Of a stretch of 58,204 nucleotides of DNA, positions 29,204-38,722 are shown piece after piece (position 1 is the stretch's first letter; every line of letters starts with the position of its first letter). Source of the stretch: Pseudomonas sp. GM84. GTDB lineage: Bacteria > Pseudomonadota > Gammaproteobacteria > Pseudomonadales > Pseudomonadaceae. The position numbers and the translations under genes are program-made. The notes under the pieces are model-generated. The model was not told where the DNA came from. It saw only the letters and a list, made by a program, of their open reading frames with translations, and searched no databases. The stretch covers positions 1-58,204 of the forward strand of contig NZ_AKJC01000104.1 in assembly GCF_000282535.1 (NCBI RefSeq). Direction: 5' to 3'.

Positions 29204-30976
29204 TTATAGACCGAGTTTGCCGCGCACGCGCGTAAGAACTTCGGCGAAATCGCCGGCGTTTATCTCGCCAATCACCCGATCAGTGGTCATTTCGCTGCCG
29301 TTCGCGGCAAAGAACAACAGCGCGGGTGGGCCGAACAACTGGTAGCGGTCGAGCAGGGTGCGTTGCTCGGCATTGCTCTGGGTGATATCGAAACGCAGCA
29401 ATTTGAACGCGCCCAGCTGGGATTGGACTTGAGGAGCGTTGAGCACTTCGTGCTCGATCACCTTGCAGCTGATGCACCAGTCGGCGTACCAATCCAGCAG
29501 CACCGGCTGGCCGTTGGCCTTGGCGTCCGCCAGCGCGGCGTCCAGGGCGGCAGGCGTGGTGAGGGTCTGCCAGGCACTTTCGCGGGCTTCGGCACCACTG
29601 CCGGCGCCAACGACGGCGGGCGGCGGCAGCGGGCGCAGGGGGTCGCCCTGGCCATTCAGGGCGCCATACCAGCAGGCCAGGGCGTACACCAGCAAGGCCA
29701 GGCCAAGCAGTTGCGCCAGGCGCTGGCGTGGCGTCTTGACCACGAACTCCAGGGTGCCGAGGAACAGCGCCACGCCGGCGGCCAGGAAACCCACCAGCAG
29801 CAGGGTCACCGGCCCCGGCAGCACGCGGCTGAGCAGGCCGATGGCAAGGCCCAGCAGCAAGACGCCGATGGCGTTCTTCACGGTGTTCATCCACGGCCCG
29901 CTCTTCGGCAGCCAGGCCGCGCCCCCGGTGGCGACCAGCAGCAGCGGTGCGCCCATGCCCAGGCCCAGGGCGAACAATTTGAGCGCGCCGCCCACGGCGT
30001 CGCCGCTGGCGCTGATGTACAGCAAGGCACCGGCCAGGGGGGCTGATACGCAGGGCGAAACCAGCAGGCTCGACAACACGCCCAGGATCGCAGCGCCCAG
30101 CAAGGAGCCGCCCCGGGTGTGGTTGGCCACGTTTTCCAGGCGATTGCTCAAGGCGTGCGGCAGTTTCAGTTCGAACAGGCCGAACATGGCCAGGGCGAAC
30201 AGCACGAAGAACAACGCGAAGGGCACCAGCACCCAGGCTGACTGAAGTCGCGCCTGCAGGTTCAGGCCGGCACCGAACAGTCCCATCAGCGCGCCCAGCA
30301 CGGCGAAACTGGCCGCCATCGGCAGGATGTAGGCCAATGACAGCGACAGACCGCGCAGGCCGCCGACCTGGCCTCGCAAGACCACGCCGGAAAGGATCGG
30401 CAGCATCGGCAGCACGCAGGGTGTGAAGGTCAGGCCGACTCCGGCGAGGAAGAACAGCAACAGCGATTTCCAGTTCCAGGCCTGTTCGCCACTGGCCGGC
30501 AGTGCACCGGGCCCTTCGCCGTCGATGCTCAGGCGCTCGGTTTCAGGTGGGTAGCACAGGCCTTTGTCGGCGCAGCCCTGGTAGCCCACCAGCAGGGTGA
30601 AGGCGCGGGCGTCGTTGCGCGGCAGCTCGATGTCGAGCACGCCGTGATAGACCTCGACGTCGCCGAAGAACTCATCGTGCTTGGCTTCGCCCTTGGGGAT
30701 GTTCGGTGTGCCCAGGGCGACGTCCGCAGGTTCGGTGCGGAACTGGAAGCGGTGGCGGTACAGGTAGTAGCCGTCGGTGGCGACGAAGCGCAACTTGATG
30801 GTCTGGGCATCGGCCTGGACCAGGCTGAGCTTGAAGGCCTCGTGCACCGGCAGGAAGTCGGCACCGTTGGACAGCGAGGCGGCGCCGAGGGTGGCGCTGG
30901 GGCGGTTGTCGAGCAGGCCCGTGGCGAAGGCTGGGCTGGCCAGCAGCAGGAACAGCAGGAAAAACAGGCGGCGCAT
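29204..30976 (-). CDS. dsbD: Thiol:disulfide interchange protein DsbD
   Basis: 590 aa. Signal peptide (MRRLFFLLFLLLASPAFA), N-terminal alpha domain with its redox pair in GCADKGLCYPPE (about 130), eight-TM beta domain containing TPCVLPMLPILSG and SPCVSAPLAGALL, and a C-terminal thioredoxin-like domain with WCISCK. It carries electrons from cytosolic thioredoxin to periplasmic DsbC, DsbG and cytochrome c maturation factors. The ATG at 30976 opens the signal peptide; the longer frame begins inside a REP. It lies next to aroQ as in P. aeruginosa (dipZ). Confidence 0.96.
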   Translation of the reverse strand: MRRLFFLLFLLLASPAFATGLLDNRPSATLGAASLSNGADFLPVHEAFKLSLVQADAQTIKLRFVATDGYYLYRHRFQFRTEPADVALGTPNIPKGEAKHDEFFGDVEVYHGVLDIELPRNDARAFTLLVGYQGCADKGLCYPPETERLSIDGEGPGALPASGEQAWNWKSLLLFFLAGVGLTFTPCVLPMLPILSGVVLRGQVGGLRGLSLSLAYILPMAASFAVLGALMGLFGAGLNLQARLQSAWVLVPFALFFVLFALAMFGLFELKLPHALSNRLENVANHTRGGSLLGAAILGVLSSLLVSPCVSAPLAGALLYISASGDAVGGALKLFALGLGMGAPLLLVATGGAAWLPKSGPWMNTVKNAIGVLLLGLAIGLLSRVLPGPVTLLLVGFLAAGVALFLGTLEFVVKTPRQRLAQLLGLALLVYALACWYGALNGQGDPLRPLPPPAVVGAGSGAEARESAWQTLTTPAALDAALADAKANGQPVLLDWYADWCISCKVIEHEVLNAPQVQSQLGAFKLLRFDITQSNAEQRTLLDRYQLFGPPALLFFAANGSEMTTDRVIGEINAGDFAEVLTRVRGKLGL

Positions 30977-31086
30977 GACGGACTCGCGAGGTGGAACATG
31001 CGGGGCATGATAGCGGAGATGAGAAGGGTTGGGAGATTGGGGGGGAGGAGAGCGACACGTGGCCGCTGACTGTGTTCCGCCAGTGC

Positions 31087-31184
31087 TGGCCCTTTCGCGG
31101 GACAAGCCCGCTCCCACAGGACCTGCGCAGATTTCAGGAAGCGCACCCTACCTGTGGGAGCGGGCTTGTCCCGCGAAAGGGCCA
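31087..31184. repeat. REP palindrome pair (CGGGACAAGCCCG type), 34-nt arms
   Basis: Perfect 34-nt arms at 31087-31120 and 31151-31184 around CGGGACAAGCCCGCTCCCAC, the longest arms among the ordinary REP pairs here. It lies just after the chemoreceptor stop and upstream of dsbD. Confidence 0.92.
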
Positions 31185-31190
31185 GACCTG

Positions 31191-33152
31191 TCAGACCCTG
31201 AACGCGCGAACAGCCCGGTTCAGCTCACCACCCAGGCTCAGCAACTGCTCCCCTTGCTCGCGCCCTTCACCAATACGCTGCAGGTTGTCCTCACCCAGTG
31301 CATGAATCCGCTCACTGTGATCGCGAATCTCGCTCACCGCGCCACTCTGCTGCGCCGTGACATCGGCGATGCGTACCGCCGTATCGGCAATCGTGCGAAT
31401 CGCGCTGACGATGTCATCCAGCGCGCCATCGGCGGCCTGGGCTCGACCGGCAGTCGCTTCGGCATGTTCGAGCTGAGCCCGCATGCCCACCACAGACTCC
31501 TTCGCGGCCTGCTGCAGGCGGTCGATGAGGGCCTGGATCTCGCCGGTCGCCCCGGTGGTGCGCTGTGCCAGCGAGCGCACCTCGTCCGCCACCACGGCAA
31601 AACCGCGACCCATCTCGCCGGCGCGCGCGGCTTCGATCGCGGCGTTCAAGGCCAGCAGGTTGGTCTGCTCGGCAATCGACCGGATCACCGTCAGCACCCC
31701 GCCGATGGTCGCCGACTCTTCGGCCAACTGCTCGATCATGCGCGCATTGCCCTGCACCTCGTCGACCAGCGTGCGCAAGCCCGACAGGCTCTGGCCGATC
31801 ACGGCCTGGCCCTGTTCCACGGCGCGGCCGGCGTCGCGGCTGGCGTCGGCTGCGGAACTGGCGTCACCGGCCACCTGCTGGATGGTCGCCTCCAGTGCTC
31901 CCAGGGCATCGCGGATCTGCCCGGTGTCACCGGCCTGGCGTTCGGCGCCTTGGTGCAGGGCGGCGCTCATGCCCGCCAGGGCATGGCTGCTGCCGGCGAC
32001 CTGCTCGGCGTTGTGGCGGATGGTGCCGACCAGTTCCACCAGGTAGTGGCGCAGGCGGTTGAGCGATTCCTGGATATCGTGCAGCTCGCGGTTGGTCCGG
32101 CCCAGGGCGATGGCCTGGGCGAAGTCGCCTTCGGCCCAGCGCGAAAGGGCCGGGGCAAGGCCGGTCAAGGTGCGTGCCAGGCGCCGCTGCAAGGTGTCGA
32201 TGAGCAAGGCGATCAGCAGGATCAGGCCGATCATCAGCCCTTGCATGAGGCGCACCTCGCTGGCGATCCTGGCGTGCTGGCCACGCACCTGTGGCTCCAG
32301 GCCGGCAATGGCCTGCTGCACGGCGTCGAGCCGTTCATGGGTGCTGGCGGCCAGGGCGCTGCGTCGCTCGATCTGTTCACGGGTGCGTTGCAGCTCCGCG
32401 GGGTAGCGGTTGAGCAGGCTTTGCAGGTCGCGCTTGAGCGCAACCGCGACATCTTCCTGTTGGGTATTGGCCTGGGTTTCCAGGCCCATCATGGCGGCAA
32501 AGTCGTCTGCGCCGGATTCGGCTGTGCCGGTCACACCCAGCAACGGCAGGGCGTCGATGAGCTGGGCCTGGGCGCGAATCAACTGCAGCTCGCGCTCCAC
32601 TTCGTCGGCCAGCTCGGCGCGGCCGCTGCTGACCAGCTTGTCACGGGCCAGCGAAAGGCGGCCCAGGTGTACGCTGGCATCGAGCAGGGGCTGCAGATAG
32701 CCGTTGGCAGCAGCGCTGCCGCTGTCGCGAGCATAGCGGGCCAATTGTTCGAGGTTGGCCCCCAGTTCCCGTTCGGCCTGCAGCAGCAAGGCTTGCGGAT
32801 CGCCAGCCAGCTTGCCGGCCGCCAGCAGTTCGCTGGCGGTGAAGGCGCTCAGCGTGTCCAGGCCAGGTCGCAACTGGCTGGCCAGTTCGTCAGGCAGCTC
32901 GGTCAATGCCGCTTGCAACTGCTGGTTGGCCTCCATGGCCGCGGCGTGGCGCACGGCGTCACCGTTGCCCAGGTAAGCCTGGATATTGCGCGCGGCCTGG
33001 TTCTGAAACTGCTGGGACAGGCTCAGGTAACGCTCCATCAATTGATAGGGCCGTTCCAGGGCACGCTGCGACCACCACAGGGTCGCGCCCAGGGCAATAC
33101 ACACGGTAACCAGCAACAGGGTGTTGAAATTGGTCAGCCACTTCAGGCGCAT
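31191..33152 (-). CDS. ctpL: Methyl-accepting chemotaxis protein with large helical sensor (CtpL-like)
   Basis: 653 aa. First TM at about 9-28 ([19 protein letters not shown]), a helical periplasmic domain of about 250 residues consistent with an HBM-type sensor, second TM near 300 ([17 protein letters not shown]), HAMP-like linker, then the signalling domain with the hairpin tip [20 protein letters not shown]. It transmits ligand binding to CheA/CheW. The place next to dsbD matches P. aeruginosa CtpL, a phosphate-linked receptor; the ligand here is inferred only. Divergent from the DUF2333 gene. Confidence 0.82.
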   Translation of the reverse strand: MRLKWLTNFNTLLLVTVCIALGATLWWSQRALERPYQLMERYLSLSQQFQNQAARNIQAYLGNGDAVRHAAAMEANQQLQAALTELPDELASQLRPGLDTLSAFTASELLAAGKLAGDPQALLLQAERELGANLEQLARYARDSGSAAANGYLQPLLDASVHLGRLSLARDKLVSSGRAELADEVERELQLIRAQAQLIDALPLLGVTGTAESGADDFAAMMGLETQANTQQEDVAVALKRDLQSLLNRYPAELQRTREQIERRSALAASTHERLDAVQQAIAGLEPQVRGQHARIASEVRLMQGLMIGLILLIALLIDTLQRRLARTLTGLAPALSRWAEGDFAQAIALGRTNRELHDIQESLNRLRHYLVELVGTIRHNAEQVAGSSHALAGMSAALHQGAERQAGDTGQIRDALGALEATIQQVAGDASSAADASRDAGRAVEQGQAVIGQSLSGLRTLVDEVQGNARMIEQLAEESATIGGVLTVIRSIAEQTNLLALNAAIEAARAGEMGRGFAVVADEVRSLAQRTTGATGEIQALIDRLQQAAKESVVGMRAQLEHAEATAGRAQAADGALDDIVSAIRTIADTAVRIADVTAQQSGAVSEIRDHSERIHALGEDNLQRIGEGREQGEQLLSLGGELNRAVRAFRV

Positions 33153-33437
33153 AGCCGCGAACTTCCTGCGGGGGAGTGGAGGTAGGGGCCCGAAGTTATT
33201 GCCATTTCATGACAAGGTGATGACGCTAGTGGCTTGATGCCATCTTTGTGCTAAGGCGACGGCCTCGCGGCGGATCTCTGCCCCGAAACAATGCGGATAT
33301 TCAGTTCGCGACTCATTGGTCGCTTATGCGTAAGGCGGTGTCTGCTTTATAGTGCTGCGACACGGGCTTGCCGTGGCACCCTGGCGCAGGCCTGTGGTCA
33401 AAGCCCTGAACCGTCGTGACTGATTAAGGACAAAGCC

Positions 33438-34505
33438 ATGCTGGACTGGAAAAACCGTGAGGCCAAAGCCGAGCCCCGCGAGCGTGTCGACGGCCGCGGT
33501 GCTGCCGCCCGTAGTTACCTTGGCGGCCTCTGGAGCCGTGCCCTGGGGACGCTGATCGGCCTGTATCTGCTGGTCTGCATCGGCCTGGGCTGGTACTGGA
33601 GCCAGGAGCCGGAACTGTTCCCGGTGCAACAGAATGCCCAGGCGGCGGCCGAGCGCACTGGCCAGCAGATGGTGGTCGGCTATACCACCCTGGAAACCCT
33701 CAAGACCGTTGCCGGCACCTTGCTGAACAAGCCGGGCGGCTATATTTCCAACGACCGTTTCCCGCCAGGGCTGTGGATGGACAACATGCCGAGCTGGGAA
33801 TACGGCGTGCTGGTCCAGGTGCGTGACCTGTCCCGCGCCCTGCGCAAGGACTTCGCCCGCTCGCAGTCGCAGTCGACCGAAGACGCCGACCTGGCCAAGG
33901 CCGAGCCGCGTTTCAACTTCGACAACAAGAGCTGGATCCTGCCATCGAGCGAATCGGAGTTCGAAGAAGGCATCAAGTCGCTGACGCGCTACCAGACCCG
34001 CCTGGCCGCTGGCGACAAGGGCGCGATCTTCTACACCCGCGCCGACAACCTGAACAACTGGCTGGGCGATGTCGCCACCCGACTTGGCTCGCTGTCCCAG
34101 CGCCTGTCGGCCAGCGTTGGCCGGGTCAAGCTCAACACCACGCTGAAGACCGAGTCGGTGGTGGCCGGGCAGGCGCCGCAGGTGGACGAAGAGCTGGTGG
34201 AAACCCCGTGGCTGCAGATCGACAACGTGTTCTACGAGGCCCGTGGCCAGGCCTGGGCGCTGTCGCACCTGCTGCGTGCCATCGAGGTGGACTTCGCCGA
34301 CGTGCTGGCGAAGAAGAACGCCACGGTCAGCGTGCGACAGATCATTCGTGAGCTGGAAGCCTCGCAGGAGCCGCTGTGGAGCCCGATGGTGCTCAACGGC
34401 AGCGGCTTCGGCATGTGGGCCAACCACTCGCTGGTCATGGCCAACTACATCTCCCGGGCCAACGCCGCGGTCATCGACCTGCGCCAGTTGCTGTCGCAGG
34501 GTTGA
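33438..34505 (+). CDS. DUF2333 family inner-membrane protein
   Basis: 355 aa. One N-terminal TM helix (about 36-52, ALGTLIGLYLLVCIGLGWYW) and a long, mainly helical, probably periplasmic domain (WDNM, PSWEYGVLVQVRDLSRALRK). DUF2333 is conserved in pseudomonads beside a Nudix gene, yciH and speA. Function is unknown. The 285-bp region 33153-33437 upstream is shared with the divergent chemoreceptor and shows no clear repeat; TATAGT at about 33350 is a possible -10. Confidence 0.85.
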   Translation: MLDWKNREAKAEPRERVDGRGAAARSYLGGLWSRALGTLIGLYLLVCIGLGWYWSQEPELFPVQQNAQAAAERTGQQMVVGYTTLETLKTVAGTLLNKPGGYISNDRFPPGLWMDNMPSWEYGVLVQVRDLSRALRKDFARSQSQSTEDADLAKAEPRFNFDNKSWILPSSESEFEEGIKSLTRYQTRLAAGDKGAIFYTRADNLNNWLGDVATRLGSLSQRLSASVGRVKLNTTLKTESVVAGQAPQVDEELVETPWLQIDNVFYEARGQAWALSHLLRAIEVDFADVLAKKNATVSVRQIIRELEASQEPLWSPMVLNGSGFGMWANHSLVMANYISRANAAVIDLRQLLSQG

Positions 34506-34507
34506 GC

Positions 34508-35041
34508 ATGGCCATCAGCCCCGACGAGGCCGCCCACCGGGCGGCTTCCGACCGCGAACTGGTCGCCTGGGTGGACGAAGCCGATCAGGTGTTGGGTGCG
34601 TTGCCCAGGGCTGAGCTGCGCGAGCGGAGCCTGATCGGCCGTTGTACCTTCATTCTGCTGTTCAACAGCGCCGGGCAGCTGTGCGTGCACCGGCGGACCT
34701 TGAGCAAGGCGCTGTATCCCGGCTACTGGGATGTGGCTGCCGGCGGCATGGTGACGGCAGGCGAGGGTTATGCCGAATCGGCGGCGCGGGAGCTGGCCGA
34801 GGAGCTGGGGATCGACGGCGTGCCGTTGAGGTTCCACGAGCGCTTCTATTTCGACCAGCCGGACAACCGTTTGTGGTGCGCGGTGTACTCGGCGGTTTCC
34901 GATGCGCCCTTGCGGCTGCAGCCGGAAGAAGTGATCGAGGCGAGGTTCATGCCTGTCGAACAGGCTGAAGCCGAGAGCCTGATCAAGCCGTATTGCCCCG
35001 ACTCGTTGGCTGCCCTGCAGCGGTACAAGGCCAGTCTTTGA
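34508..35041 (+). CDS. Nudix hydrolase
   Basis: 177 aa. The Nudix box is complete: GMVTAGEGYAESAARELAEE then LGI fits Gx5Ex7REUxEExGU (about 79-101). TFILLFNSAGQLCVHRR and GYWDVAAGG resemble the YfcD/IDI-like subgroup. The substrate is unknown (a nucleoside diphosphate derivative is expected). Its ATG is 3 bp after the DUF2333 stop, so it is translationally linked. Confidence 0.9.
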   Translation: MAISPDEAAHRAASDRELVAWVDEADQVLGALPRAELRERSLIGRCTFILLFNSAGQLCVHRRTLSKALYPGYWDVAAGGMVTAGEGYAESAARELAEELGIDGVPLRFHERFYFDQPDNRLWCAVYSAVSDAPLRLQPEEVIEARFMPVEQAEAESLIKPYCPDSLAALQRYKASL

Positions 35042-35065
35042 ACGGTGGGCTGGCTGGGCTGGCCT

Positions 35066-35149
35066 CATCGCCGGCAAGCCGGCTCCCACAGGCACAGTGC
35101 AGGTCTTTGGCGCTGTGGAGTCTTTGTGGGAGCCGGCTTGCCGGCGATG
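35066..35149. repeat. REP palindrome pair (GCCGGCAAGCCGGC type)
   Basis: Perfect 25-nt arms at 35066-35090 and 35125-35149. It sits after the Nudix gene and before the yciH promoter region. Confidence 0.9.
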
Positions 35150-35224
35150 GGTCGCAAATCATTCGCAAAATGGCGCAATCCAGTACTTAGCAACGGCGTG
35201 ATTTATCGTTAAACTGCGCGCCCT

Positions 35225-35308
35225 TTTCGGGCTGCCGCAGGTCTTGTGGCAGTAGCGCCGCCCCTGCCAGAGTGGGGCTTCGCGGTCGGCTCCCGCCGAC
35301 CAGTTTTT
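35225..35308 (+). promoter_or_regulatory. Structured leader with terminator-like hairpin before yciH
   Basis: The region upstream of the yciH GTG start is rich in stem-loops: CTGCC...GGCAG near 35235-35252, GCCCC...GGGGC near 35263-35279, then GGTCGGC-TCCC-GCCGACC (35284-35301) followed by AG and TTTTT (35304-35308). The last is a good intrinsic terminator only 23 nt before the start codon, and upstream stems could compete with each other. This suggests attenuation of a translation-factor gene. Confidence 0.5.
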
Positions 35309-35331
35309 GTCCTCAGCACCGAGGAACAAAA

Positions 35332-35703
35332 GTGGCCAAGAAAGCTTCTTCCTTCGCCGCCCTAGGCGGTCTCGTTTACTCCACCGATGCCGGTCGGCAC
35401 TGTCCTGACTGTGGCCAGCCGGTGGATGCCTGCACCTGCAAGCAGCCAATCATCCCCGAAGGCGATGGCATTGCCCGTGTGCGCCGTGAAAGCAAAGGCC
35501 GTGGCGGCAAGACCGTGACCACCGTCACCGGCGTGCCGCTGCCACCCGACCAGCTCAAGGAGCTGGCCACCACCCTCAAGCGTCGCTGTGGTACCGGCGG
35601 TGCGCTGAAGGATGGGGTCATCGAGATCCAGGGCGATCACGTCGAACTGCTGATCGGTGAGCTGACCAAACAGGGTTTCAAGGCAAAAAAATCCGGCGGC
35701 TGA
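35332..35703 (+). CDS. yciH: SUI1/eIF1-family translation factor YciH
   Basis: 123 aa, starting with GTG 35332 preceded by GAGGA. An N-terminal CxxC pair (CPDCGQPVDACTCK, about 22-35) precedes a SUI1 domain (about 45-120) with RRESKGRGGKTVTTVTG and LKRRCGTGGALKDGVIEIQG. YciH resembles eIF1 and can influence start-site choice in vitro. Its position upstream of speA is conserved in Pseudomonas. Confidence 0.93.
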   Translation: MAKKASSFAALGGLVYSTDAGRHCPDCGQPVDACTCKQPIIPEGDGIARVRRESKGRGGKTVTTVTGVPLPPDQLKELATTLKRRCGTGGALKDGVIEIQGDHVELLIGELTKQGFKAKKSGG

Positions 35704-35855
35704 TGCCTGCCCGCGCTTTTTTGCCCAGCGCTTTCTAAACTCGTTGCCGTGGCCAGGGTCTATCCCTGGACACGGGCGAATCGTCATTTTCAGCATTTAC
35801 ACTGCAGCCGCCTGCTGGCGGGGCAGTGTCTTCGACTTTTCTATAGGGGACTTGA

Positions 35856-37769
35856 ATGTCCGTACGACGCACACGCAAAGACGATGGTAGCCAATGGACC
35901 GTGGCCGACAGCCGCAGTGTTTATGGCATCCGCCATTGGGGCGCTGGTTATTTCGCCATCAATGAAGCCGGGCGCGTCGAAGTGCGCCCCAACGGGCCCA
36001 ATAGCGCACCGATCGACCTGTTCGAACAGGTCGACGAACTGCGCCAGAGCGGCTTGTCGCTGCCGTTGCTGGTGCGCTTCCCCGATATCCTGCAGGACCG
36101 CGTGCGCCAGCTGACCGGCGCCTTCGACGCCAACATCGCGCGTCTTGAATATCAGAGCCAGTACACCGCGCTGTACCCGATCAAGGTCAACCAGCAGGAA
36201 GCGGTGGTCGAGAACATCATCGCCACGCAGAACGTCTCCATCGGCCTGGAAGCCGGCTCCAAGCCCGAGCTGCTGGCGGTGCTGGCGCTGGCGCCGAAGG
36301 GCGGCACCATCGTCTGCAACGGCTACAAGGACCGCGAGTTCATCCGCCTGGCGCTGATGGGCCAGAAACTCGGCCACAACGTGTTCATCGTCATCGAGAA
36401 AGAGTCCGAAGTGGCGCTGGTGATCGATGAGGCCGCCGACCTCAAGGTCAAGCCGCAGGTGGGCCTGCGTGTGCGCCTGTCGTCGCTGGCATCGAGCAAG
36501 TGGGCCGATACCGGTGGCGAGAAGTCCAAGTTCGGCCTCTCGGCCGCCCAGTTGATTTCGGTGGTGCAGCGCTTCCGCGATGCCGGCCTGGACCAGGGCA
36601 TCCGCCTGCTGCACTTCCACATGGGCTCGCAGATCGCCAACCTGGCCGACTACCAGCACGGTTTCAAGGAAGCCATCCGCTACTACGGCGAGCTGCGCGC
36701 GCTGGGCCTGCCGGTCGACCATATCGACGTGGGCGGTGGCCTGGGCGTGGACTACGACGGCACCCACTCGCGCAATGCCAGTTCGATCAACTACGACATG
36801 GATGACTACGCCGGCGTGGTGGTGGGCATGCTCAAGGAGTTCTGCGACGCGCAGGGCCTGCCGCACCCGCACATCTTCTCCGAGAGTGGCCGTTCGCTGA
36901 CCGCGCACCATGCCATGCTGGTGATCCAGGTGACCGATGTCGAGAAGCACAACGATGAAGTGCCGACCATCGAGAACAAGGAAGCCCTGCCGGAAACCGT
37001 GCAATGGCTGGTTGACCTGCTGGGCCCGACCGACATCGAGATGGTCACCGAGACCTACTGGCGCGCCACCCACTACATGGGTGACGTGGCGGCGCAGTAC
37101 GCCGATGGCAAGATCACCCTGGCCGAAAAGGCTCTGGCCGAGCAGTGCTATTTCGCCGTGTGCCGTCGCCTGCACAACTCGCTGAAAGCCCGCCAGCGCT
37201 CGCACCGCCAGGTGCTGGATGAACTCAACGACAAGCTGGCCGACAAGTACATCTGCAACTTCTCGGTGTTCCAGAGCCTGCCGGATACCTGGGCCATCGG
37301 CCAGGTGCTGCCGATCATTCCGCTGCACCGTCTGGACGAAGAGCCGATGCGCCGCGCGGTGCTGCAGGACCTGACCTGCGACTCCGACGGCAAGATCAAC
37401 CAGTACGTCGACGAGCAGAGCATCGAGACCAGCATGCCGGTGCATGCGGTCAACGAAGGTGAGGATTACCTGCTGGGCGTGTTCCTGGTTGGCGCCTACC
37501 AGGAGATTCTCGGCGACATGCACAACCTGTTCGGTGACACCGATTCGGTGAACATCTACCAGAACGCCGATGGCAGCGTGTACCACGCCGGTATCGAGAC
37601 CCACGACACCATCGAAGACATGCTGCGCTACGTGCACCTGTCGCCGGAGGAGTTGATGACGCATTACCGCGACAAGGTGGCCAGCGCCAAGATCAGCGCG
37701 CGTGAGCGAACCCAGTTCCTCGATGCCCTGCGTTTGGGCCTGACCCGCTCTTCGTACCTGTCGTCCTGA
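35856..37769 (+). CDS. speA: Biosynthetic arginine decarboxylase
   Basis: 637-aa PLP enzyme converting arginine to agmatine for putrescine synthesis. The PLP lysine is in LYPIKVNQQ (about 109), with [21 protein letters not shown] and [11 protein letters not shown] as the conserved barrel elements. The C-terminal beta domain carries the second catalytic region with [20 protein letters not shown] 35856 follows GGGGAC. An intrinsic terminator follows. Confidence 0.97.
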   Translation: MSVRRTRKDDGSQWTVADSRSVYGIRHWGAGYFAINEAGRVEVRPNGPNSAPIDLFEQVDELRQSGLSLPLLVRFPDILQDRVRQLTGAFDANIARLEYQSQYTALYPIKVNQQEAVVENIIATQNVSIGLEAGSKPELLAVLALAPKGGTIVCNGYKDREFIRLALMGQKLGHNVFIVIEKESEVALVIDEAADLKVKPQVGLRVRLSSLASSKWADTGGEKSKFGLSAAQLISVVQRFRDAGLDQGIRLLHFHMGSQIANLADYQHGFKEAIRYYGELRALGLPVDHIDVGGGLGVDYDGTHSRNASSINYDMDDYAGVVVGMLKEFCDAQGLPHPHIFSESGRSLTAHHAMLVIQVTDVEKHNDEVPTIENKEALPETVQWLVDLLGPTDIEMVTETYWRATHYMGDVAAQYADGKITLAEKALAEQCYFAVCRRLHNSLKARQRSHRQVLDELNDKLADKYICNFSVFQSLPDTWAIGQVLPIIPLHRLDEEPMRRAVLQDLTCDSDGKINQYVDEQSIETSMPVHAVNEGEDYLLGVFLVGAYQEILGDMHNLFGDTDSVNIYQNADGSVYHAGIETHDTIEDMLRYVHLSPEELMTHYRDKVASAKISARERTQFLDALRLGLTRSSYLSS

Positions 37770-37776
37770 TCTGCAA

Positions 37777-37799
37777 AAGGGGCCGCTGTGCGGCCCCTT
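37777..37799 (+). terminator. Intrinsic terminator after speA
   Basis: AAGGGGCCGC-TGT-GCGGCCCCTT, a perfect 10-bp stem with a 3-nt loop, followed by CTGTTTCT. It begins 7 bp after the speA stop and may also serve the convergent gene. Confidence 0.85.
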
Positions 37800-37811
37800 C
37801 TGTTTCTACGG

Positions 37812-38237
37812 TTACGGGTTGGTGGCTGTCAGTTCGATTTTGACGGGCACAACCGCCCCATCCTCTCTAAGGATCGCTGTGCTCGAATAGCTATAGACCT
37901 GCTCCTGAGTTCGAGCCGTAACTTTCAAGCCGGCCACATGTTCTACGGCGCCGGATTGTCGAGTCACCAGGAAGGGCGTTAGGCGTTCAAGGCTCGGTAA
38001 TACCTGATCGTCGTTCCCTGCCTGTTCCGCAACGAAGTACAGGTAGATCAGCGGAACAGTTGCGTTCCCAGCGTCACTTAGCACTTCATAAACGGCGCTG
38101 TGTTTGCCAAGCGGAGTTATCGAAACCACCTTGCTCAACACCGGCTTCGAGTGTTCGGTGAAAATCCATATGGCTTGTGCGAAGGCCAGCAGGAGCAAGC
38201 CTGCTATCAGCCATCTAGTAACCGAATGCCTTCGCAT
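37812..38237 (-). CDS. Membrane-anchored putative immunity partner of toxin-44 protein
   Basis: 141 aa, unrecognised. An N-terminal anchor (RWLIAGLLLLAFAQAIWIF, about 8-27) would leave about 110 residues outside the membrane, predicted mostly beta (VYEVLSDAGNATVPLIYLYF, VEHVAGLKVTART). Its start overlaps the 3' end of the toxin-like gene by 23 bp, the tight order common for toxin then immunity gene. Base composition is clearly A/T-richer than speA or the MATE gene. The immunity role is inferred from position only. Confidence 0.6.
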   Translation of the reverse strand: MRRHSVTRWLIAGLLLLAFAQAIWIFTEHSKPVLSKVVSITPLGKHSAVYEVLSDAGNATVPLIYLYFVAEQAGNDDQVLPSLERLTPFLVTRQSGAVEHVAGLKVTARTQEQVYSYSSTAILREDGAVVPVKIELTATNP

Positions 38238-38607
38238 ATTCGATACCTGCCTTGATCCATTCCTGGTCTTCTGGGTCATCACCATAAGGAGGGTCGCCCC
38301 ACCATGAGTCAAACACCGGATTGCTGGTGCCCGCTCGACTCTGAGCCCATCCGGCACCTCTCAACAAAAAATCTTCCGAAAGGCCTGCGGCTGTTCCACA
38401 TGCGCCGTAGTTGAAATTCCCCAAGGCCTCGTATTGCCTTACCTGCTGCTTATAGTCCCACTCACCTCGATTTCGAACTTTCGAGTAAAACCACGACACT
38501 AGAAAACCAGTGCCGCCGTTTTTGAAGTAGTTACGTTCCATGCTGGCAGCATGCATGTTGCTTACGACGGATACGTCTGATGGCGCGGGTGGAGGGTACT
38601 TGTACAT
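38215..38607 (-). CDS. Stand-alone polymorphic toxin type 44-like protein
   Basis: 130 aa with strong AAGGAG before ATG 38607. After a short Pro-rich leader (MYKYPPPAPSD), residues about 30-125 resemble the bacterial toxin-44 domain: FLVSWFYSKVRNRGEWDYKQ, GNFNYGACGTAAGL, FLLRGAGWAQSRAGTS, GDPPYGDDPEDQEWI. In many polymorphic toxins this domain is the C-terminal tip of a large secreted protein; here it stands alone without signal peptide, PAAR, VgrG or Rhs part. It may be a small cargo effector or a detached cassette. Its activity is not established. The next gene is a likely immunity partner. Confidence 0.65.
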   Translation of the reverse strand: MYKYPPPAPSDVSVVSNMHAASMERNYFKNGGTGFLVSWFYSKVRNRGEWDYKQQVRQYEALGNFNYGACGTAAGLSEDFLLRGAGWAQSRAGTSNPVFDSWWGDPPYGDDPEDQEWIKAGIEYAKAFGY

Positions 38608-38722
38608 AGTGGCTCCTTGCCCAAAGGCATTGAAAATGATCCCCCTCCGTGGGTTTTGCCTTATGTACCTGTGCCGTTCGGACAGTCAATCGGAAATGTC
38701 TCCCATATTGTTTTCCTGGTTC

